A stretch of DNA of 64,000 bases from Fonsecaea monophora (GCF_001642475.1 NW_019174017.1:1-64000), one strand, 5' to 3'. Positions 35,880 through 47,047 are shown, counted from the stretch's first letter. Numbers and translations are program-made. The notes: generated by a model not told the origin, from the sequence alone.

Positions 35880-36235
35880 AGGTCAGAGGCTTGGGCTGTT
35901 CCCAGGTGAAAGTCTGATCGGTGAAATGACCGTTTTTAGCGGTCTTAAAGTAAATGGATGGGGTTGGTCAGGTTGAGTTCCTTGACAATGACGCCGGGAC
36001 TCAGGTCGAAGTTCTTGTTGATAATGTCGACAAGCTCGGCACTAGTTCTGGTGCTGGGGCCGTAAGTCTCGACGACGAGCGAGTCCTGCGGCCACGAGAG
36101 ATTCCGCAATCCAGCAGGCTAGATAAGCGGCCGAGCGATCGACCTTGCTATAGTCCTTGCCGGAAAAGGCACCACCACCGTGAGCACCCCAGCCGCAATA
36201 AGTATCCACAATGATCTTGCGGTCGGTGAGACCAG
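35880..36235 (-). pseudogene. S-adenosylmethionine synthetase C-terminal fragment with internal deletion
   Basis: The minus strand reads GDAGLTDRKIIVDTY and GWGAHGGGAFSGKDYSKVDR (the catalytic glycine-rich loop region of MAT), SAAYLACWIAESLVAAGLAR, then VETYGPSTRTSAELVDIINK and NFDLSPGVIVKELNL, and after a frameshift YFKTAKNGHFTD. About 20 residues normally between GLARR and VETYG are missing; the junction is a CGTCGTCG direct repeat, suggesting microhomology-mediated deletion. The N-terminal two thirds of the enzyme are absent; sequence above 36235 is unrelated. One loop Gly is Cys (DTYCGW). It is a non-functional remnant of a housekeeping gene. Confidence 0.88.
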
Positions 36236-36790
36236 CGTCTCCTCTCACAATAACGGACAGCTTCTGGGGAGTTCGGCACCCAAAGCACTCCCCAGCACAA
36301 AGCAAAAAGGCTTATTGCAGAGGGTTCCTGCCAGCCACCGAACGAACCTCGTGATCGTGGCTTCGTTCACAACCCATGGACCGCATGACAACACACCATC
36401 GCCAACACCTCTATCGGCATTAGAGGTCGGTGGAGCACTTTCCATGTGGCCTACATATGGCCTACCATTTATCCGGCTAGTCACCTACTACGCTTTGAAC
36501 ACAGTTTTGGTCTTGAGCTTATTGTTTACCAAACCACCCTCTCAGATGCCGAGCATGTCTACACGAGCAAAAATCTGCCCAACCAGTCCGGCATTTTCTC
36601 CTTCTGTAAATCTCCTCAGCCCATGTCGGAAGAAGGGCTGGCCAGCCTTGACGGCAAATTTGACAAACCGGCTCTTAGAGTCGTTACACTTCTACAATGC
36701 GTCGCCGCCTACCCGCAAAGGCTTACCTGCAAACACGACCGTTACCGCCACCGTCGACTCGAGGACAGCCACCACATAAATCTCGCGAAT
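36236..36790. other. Spacer between SAM synthetase and SDA1 fragments
   Basis: Short open frames only; no motif recognised on either strand. Confidence 0.3.
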
Positions 36791-36945
36791 GGCATTCGAT
36801 CCCGCCGCGGCTACCTCTCCAGCAGCGGCCTCAGATACAAATTCATTAGAGATCTTCTGTATCAAGGGCTCCAGAATATCCGGCGGCACAAGATTATACG
36901 TGGACTGCGCTAGCGATGGCCAGATACAAACCTCAGACAAAAGCG
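36791..36945 (-). pseudogene. SDA1 fragment (60S ribosome biogenesis / actin-cytoskeleton factor)
   Basis: The minus strand reads LVPPDILEPLIQKISNEFVS then AGEVAAAGSNAIREIYV, matching the block 'PP..LEP....IAN.FV......GEV...GLNAIREI' of the SDA1 family, which is needed for 60S subunit export. Only about 50 residues are present, with Ser for the usual Leu in GLNAIRE; the frame then becomes unrelated. Confidence 0.7.
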
Positions 36946-37470
36946 CCATAACGAAAGAACTTCGGAGTATAATGGATCAACTACGGGCATTGAAGCCACC
37001 AGAACCGTCGTTCTATAGTAATTTAGAACGTTGTCCAATCTCTCACTTCTTGTTCAATCCGATGAAGCCCAATCCTACAATAAACGGACCATTCGTCAAC
37101 AAGCATGACTTCGTCCAAGGTCTCGTACACAATTTGAGGACTATCGATGAACTTGATCACCGAGACAATTACAAAACAGAGTTCTATGAGCAGAACCTCC
37201 CGTCCTGCTTCCGCCTTAGACGGCCAAAGATAACTCATGGCGACATTCGGAGAAAGAATATAATGGGTCAGCAAACAGGTCTTTTGGTCAATGGGTGTGA
37301 ACCAGCTTTGAGTCTCATGGCCATAGGATTGGTATCCTACCTACTGGGAAGTCTTCGTCACGTTCATATCCGTCCGCTGGGACGAGGATTGGGCTTCAAT
37401 GATTCACGAGGGTTGGACCGACCAGACCGTTCGGATACTGGCTTTGACGATTACGAGCGACATGCCCTGA
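36920..37470 (+). pseudogene. Fungal APH/choline-kinase-like phosphotransferase fragment
   Basis: The + strand reads AITKELRSIMDQLRALKPPE, NGPFVNKHDFVQGLV and ITHGDIRRKNIM, the last being the catalytic HGD-x4-N loop of the APH family (fungal phosphotransferase-enzyme type of unknown substrate). Next, in a different frame after a break near 37280, come WYPTYWEVFVTFISVRWDED and WASMIHEGW, as in the family's 'DWE.AGW.P.YWE' and 'W' motifs; the metal-binding Asp segment is lost at the frameshift. The open frame extends from 36789 to 37733, but its first 45 codons are antisense to the SDA1 fragment and its last 150 are out of frame, so the intact-looking length is misleading. Confidence 0.75.
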
Positions 37471-37733
37471 GGTATGAACGCCCTGATGGCTCAGGCCTGG
37501 CACCCGTAAGGAGTGAGGGTGCGGTCGAGAGCACGACAGGAGAACTCCATACGATCGACCTCCTGCGCATGAGAGAGATTGTCCAACCGTGCGCCCTCCC
37601 CTATCAGAACGTGAGTGCGAAAGCCGTGGAGCCGCTCCAAGATCATGACCTCCATCAGCTCTGGAATCCTCTACACCAGAACCACAACCTCCTCAGAAGG
37701 ATGACATCGTCTCGGAGCTTCCACAGACGATAG

Positions 37734-38230
37734 TTAATCCACCGCGCACTTCGTTGATTGGAGACAGCAATAGTGACCGAAGATCGCTTCCGGGTTCACG
37801 ACTTTCTTGTATGGTCGCGTGGACATCGTTTCCACCGATTGCAAAAATACACAACGAGGGGGTGGACAGGTCAACTCCATCTCAAAACCACCCTTCAACT
37901 TTACTATATATCTTCAACCGAAATTCGAATTCCCGACAGATAAATTCGCGTGTTAAAGTCAGGCCTCAAGATCAGAATCGCACGGAAGTCTTCCACATCG
38001 AACTGATTTGTCCAGTCGCCGATGGCGCCGAATGACCCTCGTTCCGATCCTTCGTACACCCTACCCTCATCGACTCGGACATTGTCACACTGTGAGCCGG
38101 AACTATATGTATTAAGTATCGGTGTGGTTACAAGGAAAATGTCGGTGCGAAAGCCAAATCAATCTTTCCAACACCATTCTCGACCTACCTCTTTCACAGG
38201 ATACAGCCATTCCGGTAACAGGACACCACC
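37734..38230. other. Stretch with no recognisable gene
   Basis: Short frames only; nothing supported. Confidence 0.3.
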
Positions 38231-38644
38231 ATGGCTGCGGCTCACAACTTCGACGTTCCGGCTGGGTACACTGTCCGTGTACGGATTATCGACACCACCT
38301 CGCAGATTGAAATGCGGATTCGCAAGGCTAGTTTCGGCTCAGTCGCCATAGGCAGGAAGATTCAAGAGGCCGCCGCAAAAAGCACCTTGAAACGCGTCAC
38401 CTTGGAGCTTGGAGGCAAGAGTCCAGCCGTGATCTTCGAGAATGCAAATCTTGAGAATGCGCTCACATGGACAATAAACGCTATCTTGACAGGCAGTGGG
38501 CAGCTTTGCGTCGCCGCATCGCGAGTTGCGCACTGGAGCTGCCAGTTGGGGCTGAGATCCCCGTTCCCTCCGAGCCTGCGAATGATTGTCCCACGTCAAT
38601 ATGTCTACCGTTTGTCCATGTGGAACCCAGTGAAATGGGCATGA
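38231..38644 (+). pseudogene. Chimeric frame: unknown N-terminus fused to an aldehyde dehydrogenase core fragment
   Basis: Residues 1-32 (NFDVPAGYTVRVRIIDTTSQ) are a separate fragment of a fungal protein I do not name. From 38327 the frame reads FGSVAIGRKIQEAAAKS, LKRVTLELGGKSPAVIFE and GSGQLCVAASR, the NAD-binding/catalytic block of ALDH with both the catalytic Glu (LELGG) and Cys (GQLC) present. After CVAASR (about 38524) the match ends. Only about 66 of some 500 residues remain, so no activity is expected. The two parts are joined in frame with no linker. Confidence 0.8.
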
Positions 38645-38769
38645 GCATGTCCTTGTGGTGGCGGTGACAGGAACACACAAATCCTCGCAGGGATACAACA
38701 AAGTATAGTCCTCTCGATTGGGGCATCAATGGACGAGATGCAGATAGTCTCGACTTTTCCTTCAACAAC

Positions 38770-38833
38770 ATGGTTGGTGTTCCCGGACGCAGTAAGGGTT
38801 GTCATACGTGTTTGAAAAGAAGGGTCAAGTGCG
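38770..38833 (+). pseudogene. First exon of a Zn2Cys6 transcription factor
   Basis: MVGVPGRSKGCHTCLKRRVKC begins a fungal binuclear zinc cluster (C-x2-C-x6-C), and the sequence breaks at GTACGCG, the usual intron position in this family after the third Cys. No second half of the cluster (C-x2-C-x6-C) is found downstream, so this is a 5' fragment. Confidence 0.7.
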
Positions 38834-39465
38834 GTACGCGAACCGTGCATATCTTATTCTTTGTGTCTTTCTCTTCGACTCGATCTGTCGAACCGAACAA
38901 TCGTACTGGACACGGCGGTATTAGCACTTCACGACACCCTGATGCCTCGCATCGCCTCGTTTCTGAGGACACTGACAAACAACGGTGGCTTTGTGTCAGA
39001 TCAGCGCCATGGAAGCCGAGATGCGCGTCTGGAAGCGAATACGTCCAGTGCTTGTCGAGCGTGACAGGACGTGGTCTCACAGGGCTGAGTGCGAGTATCT
39101 GACTAAGCGACGACCACCGCTCTCTGCAGACTGTCCCAGATAAAAAGGCTGGCCACCTGAGTCTTCCACCTTTTCACTGTTCTAATGCCGCTGGAACTTG
39201 ACATCGTTCAGCTTCCTCAAGTACTTATCCACCCTCTGGTTGGCAGAGCGGCTCCACAACGCCGCCTGGTTATCCCCCTGGACCCCCGTCGTTGGAACCT
39301 GTTTGCGTCCGGGTTGACGCTGGAACTACCTCAAGTACTCGGTTAACGGTCAACAGCCTCTTTCGTTACATTATACCAGCGGATGTACTCCGCCTCTGTC
39401 GACACGCAATTGGCGTTCGCCAGCGTCAATAGGTACGCTGACCGCTGATTTCGTTGTCCGCGGAG
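38834..39465. other. Stretch with no recognisable gene
   Basis: Possible intron and decayed continuation of the Zn2Cys6 gene; no motif seen. Confidence 0.3.
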
Positions 39466-39469
39466 TGTC

Positions 39470-39965
39470 TATCGCCCTCGTACTGGCCATCGATCTACCT
39501 GCCGGCAACCAGCTCGGTTTCCTCTTCCTTTGTCTAGAATATCGACAGGAGAAACTTTCAGAACTCATGAAAGACCGACCTTTTATAAAAGTCTTCTGTG
39601 GCTTACTCATTGTTTTCTCATATCCGCGCGTGAGATTCTATGCTCGAATACCGACAGGACACACTTTCAGAACTCATATAAAGACCGACCTTTCTTCTGT
39701 GATTTACTCGTTGTTTTCTCACTTCCACGCGTGAGATTCTATTCTCGAACATCGACAGGACACAGTTCCAGACCAAGGAGTCGGTGGCACGAAGAGCATT
39801 GTGTCGGCGTCGTGCGGAACGATAAAGCTCCAGGAGACCTCCCACTCCATCGACCGAGGACTCGTTGGCACAAAGACCATCGGGTTGGCGCCGTTTCCAT
39901 CAACCGAGGACTCGGTAGCACAAGGAGGTACTCGAGCCCCAAAGTCCATTGCTGAATTTGACACG
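39470..39965. repeat. Dispersed repeat R4, copy 1 (LTR-like), with internal tandem duplications
   Basis: A block of GGTTTCCTCTTCCTTT, TCGAATATCGACAGGA, CTTTCAGAACTCAT, AAAGACCGACCTTT (with TTATAAAA) and GTCTTCTGTG repeats about three times at roughly 100-120-base spacing, followed by GATAAAGCTCCAGGAGACCT and CGAGCCCCAAAGTCC. The same order occurs at 59005-59410 in one copy. TATA-bearing and promoter-like; an LTR or element end is likely but unproven. Part of the right side (GAGTCGGTGGCACGAAGAGC) also occurs at 41940-41980. Confidence 0.75.
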
Positions 39966-41540
39966 GATGTCAGAGAACCTTTCCCTGAGGCTCCACAGCT
40001 TCCAGATTTACTCTCAGTTGAGATGGACCACTGCCGGAAAAAGCACAAAGCGTTTGCAAGGCAACTTAGAGTACCGCGTCTGAGTCTTGAGTCATCTACG
40101 CGAATCTGAAAGAGAGCCTGGAAGCCTGAAGTTCAATGCAGGAGGAGGCAGCGGTTATACCACTCCTTTCTTGGGGACATCTACCAGACGTACCAGGATA
40201 ACCTTTGTCCTGTGAAAGCATCAAGGGTGGTCTTCGTTTTCCTCGTCTCGAAGGGATTACCCCGGGTTCTGAGTCCGTACAGAAGAGCTGCCCCAACGCC
40301 TTGCTCACTGGAAGTTGCTGGAAATGACGGAGACCTCTCTCAGTCGTCATCGGTGCCAGATTCGTCGTCGTCATCATCAGTCGAGTCTCTTTCCGTTGGC
40401 GTTGAAGTCTCAACGGTGTTTCCGGCCCCATGGAAAGCGAAGCAGAGTGTCGGCCCAGACCTTCGAATACTAGCATCCCCAGACAAAAACAAGAATGCCA
40501 AATGCCAAACGTCAAAGGTTGTGACATACCCCGACACGAATCTCTTCTACAGCGCTACGACAGATCCGAGTACGAGTGCTGGCTGTTCTTGTTCCTCCGC
40601 TCGGCCTGGTCTGGACGCACTTGTTCGAGCCGTGTTGGTGATAGTTAAGCCAGAAGTATACGATCACTCTTTGGTTACAAGCTATGAGGTATCAGAAACA
40701 GACTTGGATAATACTGACCAGAGGATAAATGCATTTGGGCCAAGAAAACCCGAAGCGCAACGTATCGCTATCAACTGCATCCCTCACTTCTTCAGCGCCG
40801 TCACACTGGATCCATGCGGCGGTCAAGCAGACTGTATACAGAAAGTAGATCTGTTGAACTGTGGAATGAATGATACATCATCCTGGCTAGTAAAGCTACG
40901 CAGCTGTTGAGCTATAATTACAGACATCTTCTGAAGTCTACCTCCAGACAGATGAGCCGTCCTGGTCGGATTTGCTTGACCCCTACCTCCACGCAGGCGC
41001 ACCGAAACTTTCGCCTCTGCTCTATAGATGGGTTATGAGTATTGTATCAGACGGCCGAAAAGGTTCCCTGACGCCGGCCCAATGACAAAGAATAACACAG
41101 CGGCTCTGCTCGCCAACTTCATGTCCATTTATCTCTCACGACTGACGAGGCCTTCTCAGAGCGTCTTTAATTTACCTCTATAGGGCTGAACGAAGACATC
41201 AGCTAAAGATTCAAACCAACAAGGCGATCTTGACGCGGGACTGCACAGCCAGACGATACGTGGTCAACAGCAAGCCACAACGGAAGCTCTTGACTCGTGC
41301 TTGCATCTGAGGTCAGGGCCCTTTTTGAGAGTCGCTCCGGCTCTGGAAAAGGTTCGCTCCTGCTAATCTATCATGAACAGGCTGTCCCGATTTCCTTTTC
41401 AACCTTTTCAAGGCAAACTTGGGTTCCTGTGTTATCCTGGGGCTTCATTCACGATATCTTCTCACAGTCGTAGGGGTTCAGACCCTAACCTGTGCCGGGC
41501 CGACCTTGCCAACGGAGTAACCACTAGGTGATTGAGAGAC
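39966..41540. other. Stretch with one long unassigned open frame
   Basis: The + frame at 40212-40910 (232 codons) is Ser-rich in its first half and protein-like in its second (LVRAVLVIVKPEVYDHSLVT). No family recognised and no intron evidence; it may be chance. Confidence 0.3.
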
Positions 41541-41544
41541 CTCC

Positions 41545-43540
41545 TCCTTTTAAGCTGAACTACCTCGATCGACGATCGAAAGACGAAAAAGACAATTCTC
41601 AGACGTCGACTACCTTATGTCGAACGTGTGGCTCAAGTCACTCGAGTGCATTCTTTCCAAATACAAGTCGAAGCCCGCGTCATCTTACAACTCTTGCTAC
41701 CCGAGTCCATTCGTCTGTATTTGACTACAAGCCTTCCATATCTGGTATCACAAAAGAGCAGGAAGCTGAGGTGAACCTCATGAAAGGATCGTGCTACTTA
41801 TAGAGGAGAAGCACCCTCCTACGCCGCCTCAAGAAAAGGGAGTCGAAAGGCCGGTCGGGATAACCCCGAGCTAGGCAGGCCTAAGTCACCTTAAGCCGCT
41901 GGCACACCGAAAGAGAAAAGTGACACAGTTTCAGACCAAGGAGTCGGTGGCACGAAGAGCATTGTGTCGGCGTCGTGCGGAATATGGAGATCCGCATTGT
42001 GACGAAAACTACCAACCAGCACTCCGTGGCGTTCAACGGGCTCACTCTCAGTGGGAATTACCTTCGTTTAATTTTAGACCACTGTCCTTCGGTTCTTACT
42101 CGTCTGGGTTAAAGGAACGACCAAAGACATCTGGCGACATTCGTTCGAGAGATCACCCCGAGATCTTGTCGCCAATGCCCGAGCGGCTAATGTCATCGCA
42201 GAGCAGGAAAAGTCGCATTCCTGAAATTTCTGATGGTTATATACCTGACCAGGGAAAACCGGCTCATGATCCATACGCTACCGAGGAAAAGCACTGGGAC
42301 CTGTGTGAAGGTGTTGACACCAACGCCCCCGCCCTCCTCGGCTGGATGCCGTTGAAGAGCATCCGGTCTTGAAGTCCCTTGGGGCGCTGGACGCCGCCGA
42401 CACCCAGGCTTATTACTCGAGGCGCTGGACGTCATCGACAATTAAACCTATAGTTACTCAAGGCGCTGGACGCCGTTGAGGAGTATCCAGACTTGCAGTC
42501 CGTCGTGGCGCTGGACGTCATCGACAATCAAATCTATGGTTACTCAAGGCGCTGGACGCCATTGAAGAGCATCTGGACTTGAAGTCCCTTGGGGCGCTGG
42601 ACGCCACCAAACACCAACTTATAGTCACTCAAGGCGCTGGACGCCGTTGAGGAGCATCCAGACTTAGAGATACTTGAAAGAGTTGAAAGAGTTCTGTCCC
42701 CACTGCGAGATGGGTCAGAGTTAGGAGCTGTCGAGGAGCAGAGCCAGTGGGAGGCTGAGCAAGCACTCCCCAGCACTAACGCAGACGGCAGTCAGACTAC
42801 CATGCATGAAAGGTCCACCATCGATCGACGATCGAAAGACGAAAAAGATAATTCTCAGACGTCGACCACACGTCGGACGTGTGGCTCAAGTCACTCGAGT
42901 GCATTCTTTCCAAATACAAGTCGAAACCCGCATGATCTTACAACTCTTACTGCCCGAGTCCATTCGCCTGTATTTGACCATAAGCCTTCTAGAAATATCT
43001 GGGTTGATGGAATGTGGAGATCCGCAGATCGCTTCCTACTCTGCCACACCATTGGCCGCTCGGGCGCTGGCGACATCTCAGGGTGATCGAGGAAAAGTAT
43101 TGGGATTCGTATGAAGGTGTCGACATGAAGTTGCAAAAGAGGGAATTCACAAACAAGGAGACCTCGCAATCATGTATGGTGGCATGGAGAGCTACCATCA
43201 CATGTATCGCTTCTACTCGGGATTCTTCTACAAACACGAGCTGTTGGACAAGTACGAATGGTACTGGCGGCTGGAACCCGAAATCAAATACTTCTGCGAT
43301 ACCCCGTCTCTCGGCTAGATGCCGTTGAAGAGCATCCAGACTTGAAGTCCCTTGAGGCGCTGGACGCCACCAACACCAACCTATGGTTACTCAAGGCGCC
43401 GGACGCCGTCGAGAATATCCAGACTTGCAGTTACTCGAAAGAGTTCTGTCACCACAACTGCGAGATGGGTTAAAGTCAGGCGCTGTTGAGGAGCAGAGTC
43501 AGTGGGAGAAAAAGGCCACTGAGCAAGCACTCCTAACACA
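41545..43540 (+). repeat. Duplicated decayed gene unit, two diverged copies
   Basis: 41545-41735 and 42825-42995 match at roughly 88 percent by eye (CGATCGACGATCGAAAGACG, GTGTGGCTCAAGTCACTCGA, TTTCCAAATACAAGTCGAA). In one + frame both encode RVAQVTRVHSFQIQVE and ILQLLLPESIRLYL, a basic-to-hydrophobic, protein-like segment of unknown family. Downstream of each lie further shared pieces (GAAAAGTATTGGGA and GAAAAGCACTGGGA followed by GAAGGTGT) and degenerate arrays of GGCGCTGGACGCCG units (42360-42660; 43310-43420). All frames are broken. The source appears to be a fungal gene family duplicated in tandem. Confidence 0.65.
41750..41925. repeat. Dispersed repeat R6, copy 1
   Basis: AGAGCAGGAAGC, GAGAAGCACCCTCCTACG, AAAGGCC, ACCCCGAGC and AGGCCTAA occur in the same order and spacing at 49495-49680. 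It is inserted between the two segments of the duplicated unit's first copy. Confidence 0.75.
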
Positions 43541-45270
43541 GACAGCAGTCAAATTACCATACATGAAAGGTCCACCATCGGGTCCCTTCTCGATAGACAT
43601 ATTGAATGTCTAGGACTGAATGATGACGGGACCGAAGAGACTGCTTCATCCTTCTGGAATGGCTGCTATGGTAGGGGAGCTGATAGCAGGCTGGTAACAC
43701 AGGTCATTTGCGGCGGGGGGGTTGCATGCGGCAGGGGGTTTGCATGCGGCAGAGGGTACGGCATTTGAGCTAGAGGCTGAGCTCCATGAGAGGAGGGAGG
43801 ATGCAGCGGGTAGGAATTGCCTCGAGTTGGAAGTCTGGCCATATCCCGCGAACCTGGTCTGGGTGGTGCTTCTCGTCCATTGATCCCCGGAATGAGAGGG
43901 AAGCGTTACTGAGATATGAGAATATGGACTCTGTTGAAACGGGCATCGATGTTCGTCAGAAATTACAGGAGTGAAGGGTCATGGGACCGCGATCACCTCG
44001 ATTACTCAAGTCGATGGATGAATTCTTTCAGCTCCGTACGATACCGAGGACCTACTGAAACTATCCCGAATATTTCTTCCAATGGGGGAATTCTCGTTTA
44101 GAGTCTTACCCTGATATCATCTCTGGGTGTTTCCCGGACTGATCATTCCGCACAGTCTAGGAAACCTCGCGAGGAAGCTTCCCTTTCCACATCCCATCAA
44201 AGACCCGGGAGTCTGGACCCCTTCTGTCTCGGGAATACCATGGAACGAGTGTACCTTGGACGTCATTGATGGTCCTCCCTCCCATCTGATTGACATATGT
44301 GCGGTATCGAGGCGCGCTTTTCTCTCTCCATCTCTTCCCATAAGAGATCATTCCGATGACAGTAGAGCATTGTAACAAGGCTCGACGCCGCCTGATGACT
44401 CGGGATAACCTCCGCGAGGCTTTGACTGGCACGGGAAAGCCATTGTCTGCGCAGCGTAGACTACGGACGACCCCCTCCTCTTTATCTTCTTGTGGTGTGA
44501 GGTACTGTTAACCGATGACCTTCTTCCGTCGTGCCGATGTCTCGTTCGAACCGTCAGAGTGGACGTGGGGAGGTTGTTCGATAAGGGCAGGTTGGGTGGG
44601 AACGATCGAACGTCGCCTGTCCTGCTCGTCAAAGTCAACGTGGCAGTCAAGAAAGGCTTGACGATACGTCGAGGTTGACGCAGCGTCGCCTTCAAGCCGA
44701 GATCCGGGGTATTGTCCGTGCTTTTCGTACCTTGTACCTCTCAGCAGTCGAGGACACTACGCAGCTGAGCTTGGTGCATCCTCTCACCCACAATCCTGAC
44801 TGGGAATTTGGTGGGGATTTGGGTGGTGTAAAATGTGTTTGGCGCTCTTCGAGACCTCCTGTGGTCGGTGCCTGGTCGTCTGGCGATTGCAGTCATCTTG
44901 TCATGATAAATGGCGGTCAAAAGGCTGGGGAGTCTCCGACAACATTGAGCATCGTCTGTGTGTTACAACCAGCATTTCGGCCATTAGGCGAGCTGCAAAG
45001 AAGCTATTCACAGAACAATGGCCCAACTGGAATGCTTCCTCAGAGGTCGTAACTACGCTACCACCCTCCAGACACGAAGCAGCAGTAAGGCCACGTTTGC
45101 ATAATGAGGGACCCCTTGTCGGGACGGAACAACGTGACGCCTCAACTGCGCCCTCCAGCCGCCCTGCGCGACCGACACAAACGCCCTCAAATCCCCTGTG
45201 TGCACGCTCTGTGTCATGTCCCGTTGATTCCTGCAACAACGTCGCGCGTCGAAGCCTTCGACCAGACCTC
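43541..45270. other. Stretch with no recognisable gene
   Basis: Short open frames and a G-rich stretch around 43700-43800; no family motif on either strand. Confidence 0.3.
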
Positions 45271-45907
45271 GACCCACTATCCGTCGCAGCCAGTATGGCC
45301 GGCTTACTGTTCCTCGGCCTGCAGAGCACAGAATACCTTTACACATTCTCTACCGCATGCCGCGATCAACACCGGCATCTCGCCCAGATTGCAGACCAAC
45401 TCGGCAGCCTTCTCGAACCTCTCCACATTCTCAACGAAATTGTGCGTGTTCGCACATACATGGTGGCCCGCCGAACAACCAATCATACAAAGCATTAGAA
45501 GATCCATCACTCGGAGTGAGGATGCTCGATACGTGTTATACTCTCACGACGACTCCATCTCTTCACGACGGCTCCATCTTTACATAAAGTCCGCCACCTC
45601 GGCCAGACAGCTTCCACCAGATCTCGCAGATCAGGTGTTGGACATCGGAGATCAAGTTTCGGGCATCAGTTCGCCTTCAGCCGCATCGTTCGACCAATTT
45701 CAGTGTGCCCAAAACATTGAACGTCTGAATTCGAGCCTTCGCAGGCTGCCCCTGCGGTCAATACTCACCGCGGCGTCAATCCCCTTCGCACGGTCTCATC
45801 GAACACGAAATCTCGCGGCAATACACGATTACTACAGTCCTTCTAAACTGCCCCAGGAGCAGGCGCGGGAGATAGACGATCACACTTGGGAGTCAAACCA
45901 GGGATAA
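45271..45907 (+). pseudogene. N-terminal domain of a fungal STAND/NLR-type protein, frameshifted
   Basis: DPLSVAASMAGLLFLGLQST (45271 onward) matches the opening of the fungal STAND N-terminal domain (usually MDPLSVAASVAGLL...). The start codon is replaced by CTC (Leu), so it cannot initiate there. The helix continues to LHILNEIV, then the frame breaks; neighbouring frames carry YKALEDPSLGVRMLD and later DFLRRLP-like sequence. A 267-codon frame at 45104-45907 is mostly out of register with this domain. No NACHT domain follows. Confidence 0.6.
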
Positions 45908-45937
45908 AGGTCTGACATCTGCATTCGAAAAGAGATT

Positions 45938-46035
45938 GAATATACAAGAACAAACAAGACTGTACAAGAACAAACAAGACTGTACAAAAACAAACAAGAA
46001 TGTACAAGAACAAGCAGGAATGTACAAGAACAAAC
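45938..46035. repeat. 20-base tandem repeat
   Basis: About five copies of ACAAGAACAAACAAGACTGT. Confidence 0.85.
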
Positions 46036-46307
46036 TCTGTCACTTGGGAGTCATTCTTCAAGAGTGTCGGAGACGAGAAATGCTTCGACCCATCAGACTT
46101 TTGGTCACTGGCCTTCCTCCAACAAGCGGAACTCAGACCATCGGCGGCACAAGGTCATTGAAAACTTCGAGCGACGGTGGCTCTGTCACGGCACTCGGTT
46201 TCGCTCCGGCGTACTGCATGTGGCCCTGCGCCGGTCTCCCTGATCGCTTCCTGAGGCTGGCAGTGGTTATCAACGAGTGTATGTGAGGTCCCCATGGCAA
46301 CGAAGCC

Positions 46308-46425
46308 TTCGAACATCACTGAACATTCCAACAACATTGAACATTCCAACAACATTGAACATTCCAACAACATTGAACATTCCAACAACATTGAACATTC
46401 CAACAACATTGAACATTCCAACACA
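46308..46425. repeat. 18-base tandem repeat
   Basis: Six to seven near-perfect copies of AACATTGAACATTCCAAC; all six frames are open through the array, giving spurious open frames. Confidence 0.9.
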
Positions 46426-46460
46426 ATCGAAGGAAACCACAATGATAGGGCAGTCCAATC

Positions 46461-46580
46461 CTAGGCAAACACTTCGTCCTTATGTCCTGGCAGATCAATC
46501 TTCAGCTTGCCCGTCCTCACATCCCACACCTTGACGTTGGTGTCTTTGCTCGAAGTAGCCAGCAACCTGCTGTCGCTTGG
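46461..46580 (-). pseudogene. Notchless/Rsa4 (NLE1) WD40 C-terminal fragment
   Basis: The minus strand reads SRLLATSSKDTNVKVWDVRT and GKLKIDLPGHKDEVFA before a TAG. This matches the last complete WD repeat of Notchless/Rsa4, a 60S ribosome-assembly factor removed by the AAA ATPase Rea1 (family: 'SKD.TLK.WD..T.KL..DLPGH.DEV'). The final blade (VDWSPDG...) is missing, and upstream residues are unrelated. It starts just beyond the 18-base tandem array. Confidence 0.75.
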
Positions 46581-46925
46581 CCCCTCAGGGTGCAGATGGA
46601 AGCCGTGTGTCGGAAGAGGGTATACTGAAGTCATGAAGACTCGAAACACTCGACACCGTCACACCTCTGAAGCCAGATTGTTCATGTACCGCCAATTCAT
46701 ACCCAATTCATACCCGAGACTCTGGATTAATTCAGAGATGTTCAACGCAGAAAGGGACACAACGATTTCAACTCCCGGCTCCTCGGGGACTACTGTCCAT
46801 GGTTTTCATTCCAAGGATGGCGATTACTTTGCACTGATCATTTATCAGGGCTTCTCTTTCTAGCTGCCATGTTGATGTCGCGCATTCGATGTCTTCTCTG
46901 CGCTGGAAGCTTCTAACCAAGGCCC

Positions 46926-47032
46926 TCATTCACTATTCAGTCCGGAAACTACTCTAGTCTTTGAGCACTAGATCCTTCCGGTCCGTCTCACTGATCTCCT
47001 TTGTTTGAACGACCGAGTCCATCAGAAACGTA
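46926..47032. repeat. Dispersed repeats R8 and R7, adjacent
   Basis: R8 (46926-46965: TTCACTATTCAGTCCGGAAA, then GTCTTTGAGC) recurs at 49138-49180. R7 (46969-47032: TAGATCCTTCCGGTCCGTCT, then GAACGACCGAGTCC) is the reverse complement of 25441-25500. Confidence 0.75.
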
Positions 47033-47047
47033 CAAGACGTTCCGAAT

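Noticed and set aside
45104..45907. 267-codon + frame as an intact gene
   Set aside because: The recognisable STAND N-terminal helix is in a different frame over the same bases, so this frame is mostly a shadow of a broken gene.
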